DNA of 64,000 bases from CAVSWT01 sp963777515 (GCA_963777515.1 CAVZQU010000018.1:1-64000), one strand, 5' to 3'; shown: positions 1 through 7,296, numbered from the stretch's first letter. Numbers and translations are program-made. The notes: generated by a model not told the origin, from the sequence alone.

Positions 1-965
1 GATTTATATTATATTGGCTCAATAGGAGGATACAAGAATCCGTTAGCAAATGAGTTAATCAATCAAAGAAATATTTCTCTAGATGAATTTCCATTAGATA
101 AATTAGGGAATGGAGTGAGAGCAGAAAGACAAAAAATTCAGATAGAGTATACATTAAAAAAAGAGAATGGATTAATGAGAATTTAAAGAGAGAATTAAAT
201 AGTCTTGAATATCCACTTCACTTTATTGATTTCGAAACAACAATGGCAGCGTTACCATTTAATAAGGGTATGCGACCTTATGAAGTTGTAAATTTTCAAT
301 GGAGTTGTCATACGATTAAAAAGGCTGGAGAAAAACCTATTCATTCAGAATGGATAAGTCTGAACCTTCATTTCCTAGTTTTAAATTTGCAGAATCATTA
401 ATGACAGCCATTGGAACAAAAGGTACTCCTTTGATGTGGTCGCATTATGAAAATACGATGTTAAAAACTATTTATGATCAATATTATAAATATGGGTATG
501 AAAAATCCTGAACTAAAGGAATGGTTAGAATATATGGTAAAATTTGATAAATATGATGAAGGTAGGCTGGTAGATATGAATAAAATAGCAGTTAATAATT
601 ATTTTCATCCTGCTATGAAAGGAAAAACTTCCATTAAATGGACTTTGCCTGCTGTATTGAAAGCAAGTAAATTAAAAGTTATAGAGGATTTATTAATCAA
701 TTTTGAAACAGGTCTATCTTTATTGAAGAAAAACGAAAATGGAGAGGTAATTAATCCTTATAAACTATTGCCTCCTTTGGACATTTATGAAGGGGCTGAA
801 ACAATTAAAGATGGTACTGGTGCAATGAGAGCGTATGAAGATGTTATGTTTGGTTTAAGGAAAGGTAATTCATTAGAATTAGAAAATTATAGAAAGGCAC
901 TTTTACGTTATTGCAAGCTTGATACTTTGGCAATGGTCATTATTTGGGAATATTGGACTAATTAA
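1..965 (+). pseudogene. DUF2779 family nuclease-like protein, 5'-truncated and frame-disrupted
   Basis: The gene enters from the left edge, so its N-terminal part is not seen. Three reading frames in succession give one recognisable protein. The frame changes near 155 (in an A7 run), near 355, and near 500 (in an A5 run). After the first change the text HFIDFETT, then FQWSCH, then WSHYEN, and finally YCKLDTLAMV near the end are the conserved blocks of DUF2779. They look like motifs of a DEDD-type exonuclease fold: DFE as motif I and Y..D as motif III. Full-length members usually carry a Cas4-like PD-(D/E)XK region upstream; that part would lie outside the window. The stop is 1 bp before the next gene, so the two were probably co-transcribed. 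It is either a decaying defence-type gene or an intact gene with indel errors near a contig end. Family assignment is fairly sure; function is inference. Confidence 0.6.
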
Positions 966-966
966 A

Positions 967-1960
967 ATGAAAAATAAATATCAGAGGGCAAGGATACTAA
1001 TTATAGATAGAGAGTTGTCTAAAGGTATTCTCGTCAAAACTCAAAAACTTCAAAAATTAATTTCCCAAGCAGGAATAGCAGTCAGTACGCGGCAAATCGA
1101 AAAAGATATAGAACATATGCAAGAAGATTTGCCCGTTGGTTATTCAGCACCAATTGCCTATGATAAAAGAAGAAAAGGATTTTATTACTCTGACCCTGAG
1201 TTTACTACGCAGGCTCTCGGTTTAAAAACCGAAGATGTTATGGCATTATTATTTTATGCAAAAACCCTAGAACAATATAAAGGCTTTGAGATTTTTGAAA
1301 ATGTTTTGAATGCAATTGAAAAAGTAATTGATAATTCTGGTATGGAATAGAGACGAAAAATGAGATTGCTAATAGGACATTGATTCAAACAGAAAAAACT
1401 ATAGTAAGTAAAGGGATTGATTTTATTGAGCCTATATTAAAAGCAATATTAGAAAAGCAAATAATAAATTTTGATTATAAGAAATTCAGTGATTTAAGTT
1501 ATTCTAAGAAAATTCTTTTACCAATTCTTTTGAAAGAAGATAAAAATTATTGGTATGTAATAGGAATCTCTGAAAATAAAAAATTACCAACTACATATGC
1601 ATTGGATAGGATGAAGAATTTAATTATTACGAATAAAAATTTTGTACCTCCGTCATTTAATGCAAATGAATATTTTAAATATTCATTTGGAATTACAGTT
1701 TCTGATGAAGAACCTATTAAAATTGTACTTTCATTTACAACATATCAAGGGAACTATATAAAAGCACTTCCAATTCATGAAACACAAGAAATAATAACAG
1801 ATAACGAAAAAGAATTAAGAATATCTGTCATTGTGAAACCATCCTATGAATTCTATTCAAAAATCTTAAGTTATGGTGATTGTGCACGAGTAATTTCCCC
1901 AAGGTTGTAGTAAAAGACATAAAACAACAACTCGAGGCAGCTTACAAGAATTATAAATAA
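967..1960 (+). pseudogene. WYL-domain transcriptional regulator, two frame interruptions
   Basis: The N-terminal part (from the ATG at 967) has an HTH/DeoR-like start in which a segment around STRQIEKDIEHM would be the recognition region. The frame is lost near 1346 (stop at 1348-1350) and continues one base back through 1380-1910 with the WYL-like region (IINFDYKK, then LLPILLKEDKNYWYVIG, then ALDRMKNL). A second shift at the C4 run near 1900 restores a normal C-terminus ending at 1960 (VVKDIKQQLEAAYKNYK). Both shifts look like one missing base. WYL proteins are ligand-sensing regulators often found beside defence systems, and this one sits just upstream of the ubiquitin-like operon and just downstream of DUF2779. 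It could regulate either. True pseudogenisation is possible, but two single-base losses with full conservation around them favour sequence error. Confidence 0.65.
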
Positions 1961-1985
1961 AATTAATTTATAATTTTTTAGCATT

Positions 1986-2002
1986 GCGAACTCTCAGTTC
2001 GC
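1986..2002 (+). terminator. Perfect 7-bp hairpin after the WYL gene, possible terminator
   Basis: GCGAACT, loop CTC, AGTTCGC. It lies 26 bp after the restored WYL stop and is followed by a T-rich but not continuous tract. It would separate the WYL unit from the ubiquitin-like operon that starts at 2177. The weak T tract keeps confidence moderate. Confidence 0.4.
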
Positions 2003-2176
2003 CATCTCATTTTATATTTACCATTAAATAGATGGAATATAATGTAAGATATAAATAATAACTCACTTTGGAAAATTATCAATCGTATTGATAAATACTT
2101 AATCAGCACTAAAAACAAGAAAACTTTACGTCCAGGGGTTTAAATCATTTAAATCAATAAATTTTAAGGAAAAATC

Positions 2177-2422
2177 ATGATTAAAAAAAATGATAGAATG
2201 GTTTATAAAACTACCAACGGCAACTGGGCAAACAAAAAGAACAGTGCCGGCAAAGCTTCTTCATTACACAAGACTCAAAAAGAAGCGGAAGATGCTGCAA
2301 GAGTGATGCTTAAAAATCAAGGCGGTGGTGAATTAATCACTAAAGGATTAAACGGCAAAATAAGAAGCAAGGATACAATTGCCTCAAAAGATCCATTCCC
2401 TCCCAGAGATACAGAACATTAA
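2177..2422 (+). CDS. DUF2188 family small protein
   Basis: An 81-residue basic protein with the DUF2188 pattern: a short beta strand ending in GNWANKKNSAGKASS, then HKTQKEAEDAARVML, and a C-terminal GKIRSKDTI followed by PFPPRD. Family members are small, often stand-alone, and have no established biochemical function; a nucleic-acid-binding role is only a guess from the basic charge. AAGGAAAA lies just before the ATG. It ends only 27 bp before the ubiquitin-like gene on the same strand and follows a hairpin, so it is likely the first gene of that operon. Whether it belongs to the conjugation system functionally cannot be told from this one locus. Confidence 0.75.
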   Translation: MIKKNDRMVYKTTNGNWANKKNSAGKASSLHKTQKEAEDAARVMLKNQGGGELITKGLNGKIRSKDTIASKDPFPPRDTEH

Positions 2423-2449
2423 TAACATAAATTTAGGAGATATAAAATA

Positions 2450-2755
2450 ATGGAAGCAAATAATGATAACATCGAAATAATCGATATTGAAATATATGCG
2501 AGAGAGAAAAAGGAAGTACCTAAAAAGAAAAAATACAAGATTCGTGTTGATAAAGAAATATTTACCATTGATAGTGAAACTATTTCTGGTCAGCAGATTT
2601 TTGATTTAGTAAAGAAATCACCAGAGAAATATTATCTATATCAGCATTTTCATAAAGGTCAGACTAAGGCTGTCAAGCCTACAGATATTGTTGACCTAAC
2701 AGAACCTAGTGTAGAAAGATTCTCTACATTGAAAATAGAAAATAATGAAGGTTAA
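2450..2755 (+). CDS. Multiubiquitin-family protein with a single ubiquitin-like domain
   Basis: A 101-residue protein. Residues 1-25 are a charged tail; residues 26-100 match the bacterial multiubiquitin domain: KYKIRVDKEIFTID (first two strands), SGQQIFDLV (helix), YYLYQHFHKGQ, and VDLTEPSVERFSTL (last strand). Members often carry several domains in tandem; this one has one. The protein ends NNEG, so the C-terminal residue is a single glycine with no Gly-Gly and no tail needing removal. The role would be the modifier that is adenylated and attached to a target. TAGGAG precedes the ATG. The E2 gene starts 5 bp downstream. The protein has no cysteine. Family assignment is from recognised pattern, not a search. 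Confidence 0.82.
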   Translation: MEANNDNIEIIDIEIYAREKKEVPKKKKYKIRVDKEIFTIDSETISGQQIFDLVKKSPEKYYLYQHFHKGQTKAVKPTDIVDLTEPSVERFSTLKIENNEG

Positions 2756-2760
2756 CATAA

Positions 2761-3159
2761 ATGAGGCGCATGTTTCAATTACCAGAAGCTGACCAGGATT
2801 TTTTAGATTCGATAAAAAAGGATTGGGAAACTATAAAAGAAGGAAATGCCCGCTGGGTTATTATTAAATTTTTTAATATTCCAGCAGGATATAATCATTC
2901 ACTTGCAGACATTGCATTACGTATAAATGATTCTTATCCTGACGTACAGATAGACATGGCTTACTTTTATCCTTTATTGGCGAGAAGTGATGGTAAAATA
3001 ATCAATCAGCTATCGTTGTTAAAATTGGATGGTAAGGAATGGCAGCAATGGTCACGACATCGTCCAAATGCTAATGATTGGCAATCTGATGTGGACAATA
3101 TAGAAAGACATTTATTATTTGTTACTGCATTTCTTGAAAATGAGTTGAAAAAGAGATGA
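2761..3159 (+). CDS. E2-like protein (prokaryotic E2 family E)
   Basis: A 132-residue protein resembling the prokaryotic E2 family E. Landmarks are LPEADQDFLDS at the start, a strand WVIIKFFNIPAGYNH, ALRINDSYPDVQIDMAYFYP (the E2-type strand and Y-P turn region), and WQQWSRHRPNANDW, followed by a C-terminal helix. Classical E2 enzymes carry the modifier on a cysteine. This protein contains no cysteine at all, so it cannot do so. It overlaps the E1/JAB gene by 4 bp (ATGA) and lies 5 bp after the modifier gene, consistent with translational coupling and a fixed stoichiometry. Role as carrier, or as a non-catalytic scaffold for the E1, is inference. Confidence 0.82.
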   Translation: MRRMFQLPEADQDFLDSIKKDWETIKEGNARWVIIKFFNIPAGYNHSLADIALRINDSYPDVQIDMAYFYPLLARSDGKIINQLSLLKLDGKEWQQWSRHRPNANDWQSDVDNIERHLLFVTAFLENELKKR

Positions 3160-4529
3160 AATTTAAACTAAGAATTTCCGGCATAGATTATAATAAAATT
3201 AAAACGCATCTCTTCCCAGAAGATGGACTTGAGGCAATTGCATTTGCAATTTGTGGACGTCATCAGGTAAATAAAATTGATATATTCTTAGTTTCAAAAA
3301 TTATTCTTGTGCCATATGAAGTATGTAAGAGGACTTCAAATAGTATCACCTGGAACTCTGACATTCTTGTTCCTTACCTTGACGAAGCTAAGAGAAAACA
3401 TCAGGCCATTCTTAAATTTCATTCACATCCTGCTGGCTATGAAAATTTTTCTGAACACGACAATCAGTCTGATATAGATACATTTAGCTCCATACGAAAT
3501 TGGCTGGATGATAATACAGCTCACGGAAGCATTGTAATGTTACCTGACGGAAGGATGTTTGGTAGAGCTATTTGTGATTCGCAAATAGTACCTATCTCTT
3601 CAATATCAGTAGCAGGTGATGATATTTCTTTTTGGCATTCAACTTTAGACAATGCTTTTCCTGGTGGTATTTATGATTCTCAACTTCAGCTTTTTGGGAA
3701 AGGCACTATTGAGAAGTTATCTAAATTAAAGATTGGTATTGTTGGTTGTTCTGGAACAGGAAGTATAGTCTTAGAACTTTTAGCACGATTAGGTGTAAAA
3801 CAAATTGTGTTAATTGACAATGATAAAATTGAAGAAAGAAATCTAAATAGAATAGTAAATTCAAAAAAAAATGATATTGGAAAACCAAAAGTAGAAATTC
3901 TTGCAAACGCCGTAAGATCTGTAGGACTTAATGTTAAAATTATACCTATGCCAATAAATATGTTTAATCCGACAGCAGTTAGTGAAATTGCTGGTTGTGA
4001 TATTATATTTGGTTGTGTTGATACAGCAGAAGGTAGACAAATCTTAAACAGAATATCTACATTCTATTTAATTCCATATATAGATGTTGGAATTCATCTT
4101 AAGTCTGATGGGAAAGGAAGTATAAGTGAAGCTAGCGGAACAGTTCATTATATTCAACCTGGCGGTTCAAGTCTTTTAAGTAGAAAAGCAATTTCCCGAG
4201 AACGCATTAGATCTGAAAATTTATATAGAACAGATCCACAGATGTATGCTGATCAAGTTAAGGTTGGTTATATAGAAGATGTTAGCGAACAATCTCCGGC
4301 AGTGATAAGCCTAAATTCAACAATTTCAAGTATTGCTGTAGATGAATTTCTTTCAAGAATCCATCCATTTCGCTCTTGTTATTCCAATGATGCGGCTATA
4401 ATCAGGTTAAATTTTATGGAGACGATCATTGTTAAAGAAGAAGAAGGTGAACCTTGTGAGATTTTAAACCCACATGTAGGTAGAGGTACTGTTAATCCTT
4501 TGCTAGATATGCCTTCATTAAGTAATTGA
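3156..4529 (+). CDS. JAB/JAMM peptidase fused to E1-like ThiF adenylyltransferase
   Basis: A 457-residue fusion. Residues about 15-150 are a JAB/MPN domain with the full JAMM zinc motif: likely Glu26, then His89-Ser-His91-Pro, Ser99 and Asp102. Residues about 185-420 are a ThiF/E1 Rossmann domain with the nucleotide loop GIVGCSGTG (194-202), LIDNDKIEERNLNR (219-232) and a conserved acidic segment GCVDT. The first domain should cleave isopeptide- or ester-linked modifier; the second should adenylate its C-terminus. In the crossover loop, after IQPGG (333-337), the sequence is SSLLSR. Many relatives have a pair of cysteines there, so the usual thioester site seems replaced by serine. The gene overlaps the E2 by 4 bp and is followed 7 bp later by DUF6527. 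Domain calls are strong; the altered chemistry is inference. Confidence 0.88.
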   Translation: MKFKLRISGIDYNKIKTHLFPEDGLEAIAFAICGRHQVNKIDIFLVSKIILVPYEVCKRTSNSITWNSDILVPYLDEAKRKHQAILKFHSHPAGYENFSEHDNQSDIDTFSSIRNWLDDNTAHGSIVMLPDGRMFGRAICDSQIVPISSISVAGDDISFWHSTLDNAFPGGIYDSQLQLFGKGTIEKLSKLKIGIVGCSGTGSIVLELLARLGVKQIVLIDNDKIEERNLNRIVNSKKNDIGKPKVEILANAVRSVGLNVKIIPMPINMFNPTAVSEIAGCDIIFGCVDTAEGRQILNRISTFYLIPYIDVGIHLKSDGKGSISEASGTVHYIQPGGSSLLSRKAISRERIRSENLYRTDPQMYADQVKVGYIEDVSEQSPAVISLNSTISSIAVDEFLSRIHPFRSCYSNDAAIIRLNFMETIIVKEEEGEPCEILNPHVGRGTVNPLLDMPSLSN

Positions 4530-4536
4530 GAAAGAT

Positions 4537-4884
4537 ATGAACTTATTATATTTGTTACGTAAGATCTATTGTCAATTAACAAATCGAGAAATTCCTAAAT
4601 CAACAATTATTGCTATTGAACCCCCGGAAAGATTAGAAAAGGATGCTATATATCTAATAGGAAATACAGGTTATATGTGGCTGGCAGAAATGCTTTGTCC
4701 TTGCGGTTGCGGAACTGAAATTAAATTAAATCTACTTTCGGATGTTCATCCTTGTTGGAATGTTAAAAAACATTTGGATTCAACCATTTCTTTAATTCCA
4801 TCAGTAGATAGAATTTATGGCTGCAAAAGTCATTTTTGGGTTCAGAAAGGACTTATAAAGTGGGTGCCACTTCGCCACATGTAG
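4537..4884 (+). CDS. DUF6527 family zinc-binding protein
   Basis: A 115-residue protein with the DUF6527 signature: CPCGCG at residues 54-59, Cys73 in HPCW, and GCKSHFW (Cys96, His99). These cysteines and histidine could hold one or two zinc ions in a small treble-clef or RING-like knuckle. DUF6527 proteins repeatedly occur at the end of multiubiquitin-E2-E1 loci, and this one follows the E1/JAB gene by 7 bp. A ligase-adaptor or substrate-recognition role is plausible from the zinc-knuckle look but not established. It ends the operon: 172 bp without a gene follow, and no clear terminator hairpin is visible. Confidence 0.75.
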   Translation: MNLLYLLRKIYCQLTNREIPKSTIIAIEPPERLEKDAIYLIGNTGYMWLAEMLCPCGCGTEIKLNLLSDVHPCWNVKKHLDSTISLIPSVDRIYGCKSHFWVQKGLIKWVPLRHM

Positions 4885-5056
4885 TCTTCTTTTTTTTAAC
4901 AAAAATAAAAATTAAATCTAAATCATATTCCCATTTTCCATTATGCATCAAAACATTCCAAATTTATTATCTAAAATCAAAACCTTTAACCAGTAACCTT
5001 TTTTTTAATTCTTCAGTCTAATGTATTATACAGTATTAAATTACGGGAGGAGTAAA

Positions 5057-5902
5057 ATGCTTAAAAATACAATTATCTTATCTATCATAATCTTAACAGC
5101 AGCATGGGTTAATGCTTACAGCGATAACTTGAAAGTAATAGAAGAGAAAACTTTCCAGATACAGCCCGGTAAAAATCTAAAGGTTGATGCATCAAGCGGG
5201 GGAGTATCAATTACGTCATGGGATAAAAATGAAGTTTATGTTAAAATATTAGGAAATAAAAAGACAAAAGATAAAATGGAATTCAAATTTAAAAATGACG
5301 ATGATGAAGTTGAAGTAATTGCAAAAAGAAAAAGTTGGCTCACAGGCTGGTTCTCAAGCGGAATTAAGCTGAGAATTGAAATTACAGTACCTAAAAAATT
5401 TAATACAAAAGTAGAAACCAGCGGCGGCGGTATAAACATTCAAGATGTTTCCGGGAATTTATATTTGTCAACTTCAGGCGGAGGCATAACATTTAAAAAT
5501 GTCAGCGGTAAATTTAATGTGTCTACATCAGGCGGCGGTATAACAGGCATTAATTTTCAAGGTGATCTCGATGCTTCCACTTCAGGCGGCGGCATAAACT
5601 TAAGAGGCCGCGATTCTAAAATAAAAGCAGAAACTTCCGGCGGAAGCATCTCACTTGATTATGAAGGAGATAACAAGGGCATTTATTTAAGCACCTCAGG
5701 CGGAGGAATTCAAATAAAACTTCCGGAAGATTTTAATGCATCTGCAAAATTATCTACATCCGGCGGCAGAGTTAGCTGCAATTTAACAGCTAACAACGCT
5801 GAGAAAATTTCTTCTACAGAATTTATTGCAGATTTAAATAAAGGCGGCAATACTCTTTATGCAGAAACTTCTGGTGGCGGCATTACAGTTTCAAAGAAGT
5901 AA
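5057..5902 (+). CDS. DUF4097 family secreted beta-repeat protein
   Basis: A 281-residue protein with a Sec signal peptide (MLKNTIILSIIILTAAWVNA). The ATG at 5057 is chosen over one at 5021 because it has GGGAGGAG just upstream and begins a normal signal peptide. The mature part carries at least nine short repeats built around TSGGGI, spaced about 18-25 residues, which is the beta-helix-like pattern of DUF4097/DUF4098 proteins. These are envelope proteins of unknown function, often near signalling or metal-stress genes. It stands alone here, followed by the repeat-rich region. The internal DNA repeats are coding repeats, not a repeat array. Confidence 0.85.
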   Translation: MLKNTIILSIIILTAAWVNAYSDNLKVIEEKTFQIQPGKNLKVDASSGGVSITSWDKNEVYVKILGNKKTKDKMEFKFKNDDDEVEVIAKRKSWLTGWFSSGIKLRIEITVPKKFNTKVETSGGGINIQDVSGNLYLSTSGGGITFKNVSGKFNVSTSGGGITGINFQGDLDASTSGGGINLRGRDSKIKAETSGGSISLDYEGDNKGIYLSTSGGGIQIKLPEDFNASAKLSTSGGRVSCNLTANNAEKISSTEFIADLNKGGNTLYAETSGGGITVSKK

Positions 5903-5958
5903 AGATAATTCAACCCTTGTAAACGCTACTCCGCGGATGCCATATAAATCGTTCATAT

Positions 5959-5981
5959 CATGGTGAGCGTATCGAACCATG
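5959..5981. repeat. REP-like palindrome
   Basis: CATGGT and ACCATG flank an 11-base centre (gagcgtatcga). Similar palindromic sequences are scattered through genomes of this group. One copy is seen here, in the gap after the DUF4097 gene. It could be a transcript-stabilising stem or a relic of a small mobile repeat. Confidence 0.4.
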
Positions 5982-6038
5982 AAGCGAAGTCTACAAATCT
6001 GGACTTACCAAAAAGTAAGATAAATAATTGAAAACAAA

Positions 6039-6071
6039 GTCTCCTCCACCGGAGGGGATTAAGAGGTGGGT
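6039..6071. repeat. Isolated right-end (B) copy of the DUF559-associated repeat
   Basis: A 33-bp copy of the right-hand end found in the larger units: CTCCTCC ACC GGAGGGG, then AT-rich bases, then GAGGTGGGT. It is preceded by AAAACAAAG, as in the complete units, but the conserved core upstream of it is missing, so it is a truncated unit. Confidence 0.6.
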
Positions 6072-6106
6072 ATCTCACTTATAACTTTATTCATACGCAA
6101 ATATTA

Positions 6107-6277
6107 AACCCACCCCTCGCCCCTCCAAAGGAGGGGACAATATGCTCTTTTGAGGAATTAACTTTTCCATTAAGATAGAACTTAAAATAATATAATTTTA
6201 CATATAGATAGAATTACAAATGTTAAGAAATGAATGATAACAATGTCTCCTCCACCGGAGGAGATTAAGAGGTGGGT
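6107..6277. repeat. Complete 171-bp repeat unit 1 (inverted ends A and B)
   Basis: Left end A (6107-6139) reads AACCCACCCCTCG then CCCTCC aaa GGAGGGG ACA. Right end B (6245-6277) is its reverse complement with a few changes, ending GAGGTGGGT. Each end also contains its own small hairpin (CCCTCC/GGAGGG). Between them is an A+T-rich core shared with the other two units: GAGGAATTAAC near the left, and GAATTACAAATGTTAAGAAATG near the right. There is no open frame. The form is that of a non-autonomous mobile repeat. Confidence 0.7.
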
Positions 6278-6299
6278 ATTTAACTTATCATGTTAACTA

Positions 6300-6393
6300 T
6301 AGATAGCATTATAAATGTAAAGAAATAAATGAAAACAAAAGTCCCCTCCACCGGAGGGGATATAGGGCTTGCCTGCCGGTAGGCAAGGTGGGT
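6300..6393. repeat. Partial repeat unit (right half) with an inserted palindrome
   Basis: The conserved right part of the core (ATTATAAATGTAAAGAAAT) is followed by end B at 6341-6393. This copy carries an extra 20-base palindrome, CTTGCCTGCCGGTAGGCAAG, inside the end, between the GGAGGGG hairpin and the final GGTGGGT. The end stops 3 bp before the stop codon of the DUF559 gene. Confidence 0.6.
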
Positions 6394-6396
6394 CAA

Positions 6397-6768
6397 TTAT
6401 CTGGCATTTTTATCAATCCAATTCTTTATCTCCTCAAGAACCTTATCCAGTTTATATCTTACATCCAGATCATCAAATCTTAAAACAGTAATTCCGAACT
6501 TATTTAACTTTTTATCTCTTTTAGCATCTCTATCTTCTTTTCCATAATGACTCTCTCCGTCAATCTCAATAGCTAGTCTTAATGCTTTACAATAAAAATC
6601 CACAATATAATTATCAATTGGTTTTTGTCTGTCAAAATCATAACCTCGCATTTGCTTTTTCTTAAGGTAATTCCATAATAAAATTTCAGTGAATGTACTA
6701 TCGTTCCTTAGTTTTCTTGCTAGCTCTTTTAATTTAGGATTATATGGAATTATTTCTCTTCGTTTCAT
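6397..6768 (-). CDS. DUF559 endonuclease-domain protein
   Basis: A 123-residue protein of the DUF559 family, related to Vsr-like and restriction-endonuclease folds. It starts with MKRREIIPYNPKLKELARKL; conserved parts include STFTEILLWNYLK, FDRQKPIDNYIVDFYC (a catalytic Asp in IVDFYC), LAIEIDGESH (the E-x-D-G pair) and GITVLRF. So the PD-(D/E)XK-type acidic residues are present and the enzyme looks intact. Family members have no firmly known role. The gene lies alone, with copies of an inverted-end repeat within 50 bp on both sides, which suggests that gene and repeats belong to one mobile or selfish unit. No transposase is present. Confidence 0.85.
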   Translation of the reverse strand: MKRREIIPYNPKLKELARKLRNDSTFTEILLWNYLKKKQMRGYDFDRQKPIDNYIVDFYCKALRLAIEIDGESHYGKEDRDAKRDKKLNKFGITVLRFDDLDVRYKLDKVLEEIKNWIDKNAR

Positions 6769-6815
6769 TAGATTTTGGGAACTGTCAAATGTAACTTATA
6801 AAAATTCTTAATTAC

Positions 6816-7000
6816 AACCCACCCCTCGCCCCTCCTAAGGAGGGGACAGTATACTACTTTGAGGAATTAACAATACTTTGAAGATTGAACTTAAAATAAT
6901 ATTCTAATCCCGATACCTTTACATAAATAGATAGAATTACAAATGTTAAGAAATGAATAATAATAACGTCCCCTCCACCGGAGGGGATATAGAGGTGGGT
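6816..7000. repeat. Complete 185-bp repeat unit 2
   Basis: End A at 6816-6848 and end B at 6968-7000, in the same orientation as unit 1. The core contains GAGGAATTAAC, TTGAACTTAAAATAATA and AGAATTACAAATGTTAAGAAATGA as in unit 1, but has an extra stretch near 6905-6925. End A starts 47 bp upstream of the DUF559 start codon. Confidence 0.7.
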
Positions 7001-7029
7001 ATTAAACTATTAATTTTATTCGCACACTT

Positions 7030-7101
7030 TCATAACTCCAAAAAATATTCAATGCCGCTAAAGATAAAACCGTCGTAAACATATCAGGGCTTTATCTGTT
7101 C
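7030..7101 (-). pseudogene. Remnant of the C-terminus of an FAD oxidoreductase like the one at 13.5 kb
   Basis: Read on the minus strand, this 72-bp stretch gives IKP-stop-YVYDGFIFSGIEYF. It aligns without gaps to TKPGHGYGGVLYSGLECF, the conserved C-terminal FAD-binding segment of the intact oxidoreductase at 13501-15138. Codon-by-codon DNA similarity is also evident (AAG CC., GGT, AGC GGC, GAA, TTT, GAG shared). It has an in-frame stop, no start and no flanking homology that I can see, and it lies between repeat units 2 and 3. Read by eye, so chance similarity is not excluded. Confidence 0.4.
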
Positions 7102-7118
7102 ATTAATTAAAAATATTT

Positions 7119-7296
7119 AACCCACCCCTCGCCCCTCCCAAAGGAGGGGACAGTACACTACTTTGAGGAATTAACTTTTCCATATAAGATGGAACTTAAG
7201 ATAATACTAATTTTACAAATAGGCAGAATTACAAATGTTAAGAAATGAATGACAACAAAGTCTCCTCCCAGGCGGGGATTAAGAGCCTGCCTGCCG
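7119..7296. repeat. Repeat unit 3, right end degenerate
   Basis: End A at 7119-7152 (AACCCACCCCTCG, then hairpin CCCTCCC aaa GGAGGGG), core with GAGGAATTAACTTTTCCAT and AGAATTACAAATGTTAAGAAATG as in unit 1, and a right end from 7260 that has diverged: CTCCTCCCAGGCGGGGATTAAGAG followed by CCTGCCTGCCG. The final GGTGGGT is gone. It ends just before the response-regulator gene and may form part of its downstream hairpin region. Confidence 0.6.

Noticed and set aside
5400..5900. Repeated TCAGGCGGCGGCAT-like DNA as a repeat array
   Set aside because: The repeats are in frame and code for the TSGGGI motif of the DUF4097 protein.
6397..6768. DUF559 gene as an IS transposase
   Set aside because: It has the DUF559 nuclease pattern (IVDFYC, EIDGESH), no DDE, HUH or serine/tyrosine recombinase motif, and no target-site duplication that I could identify.
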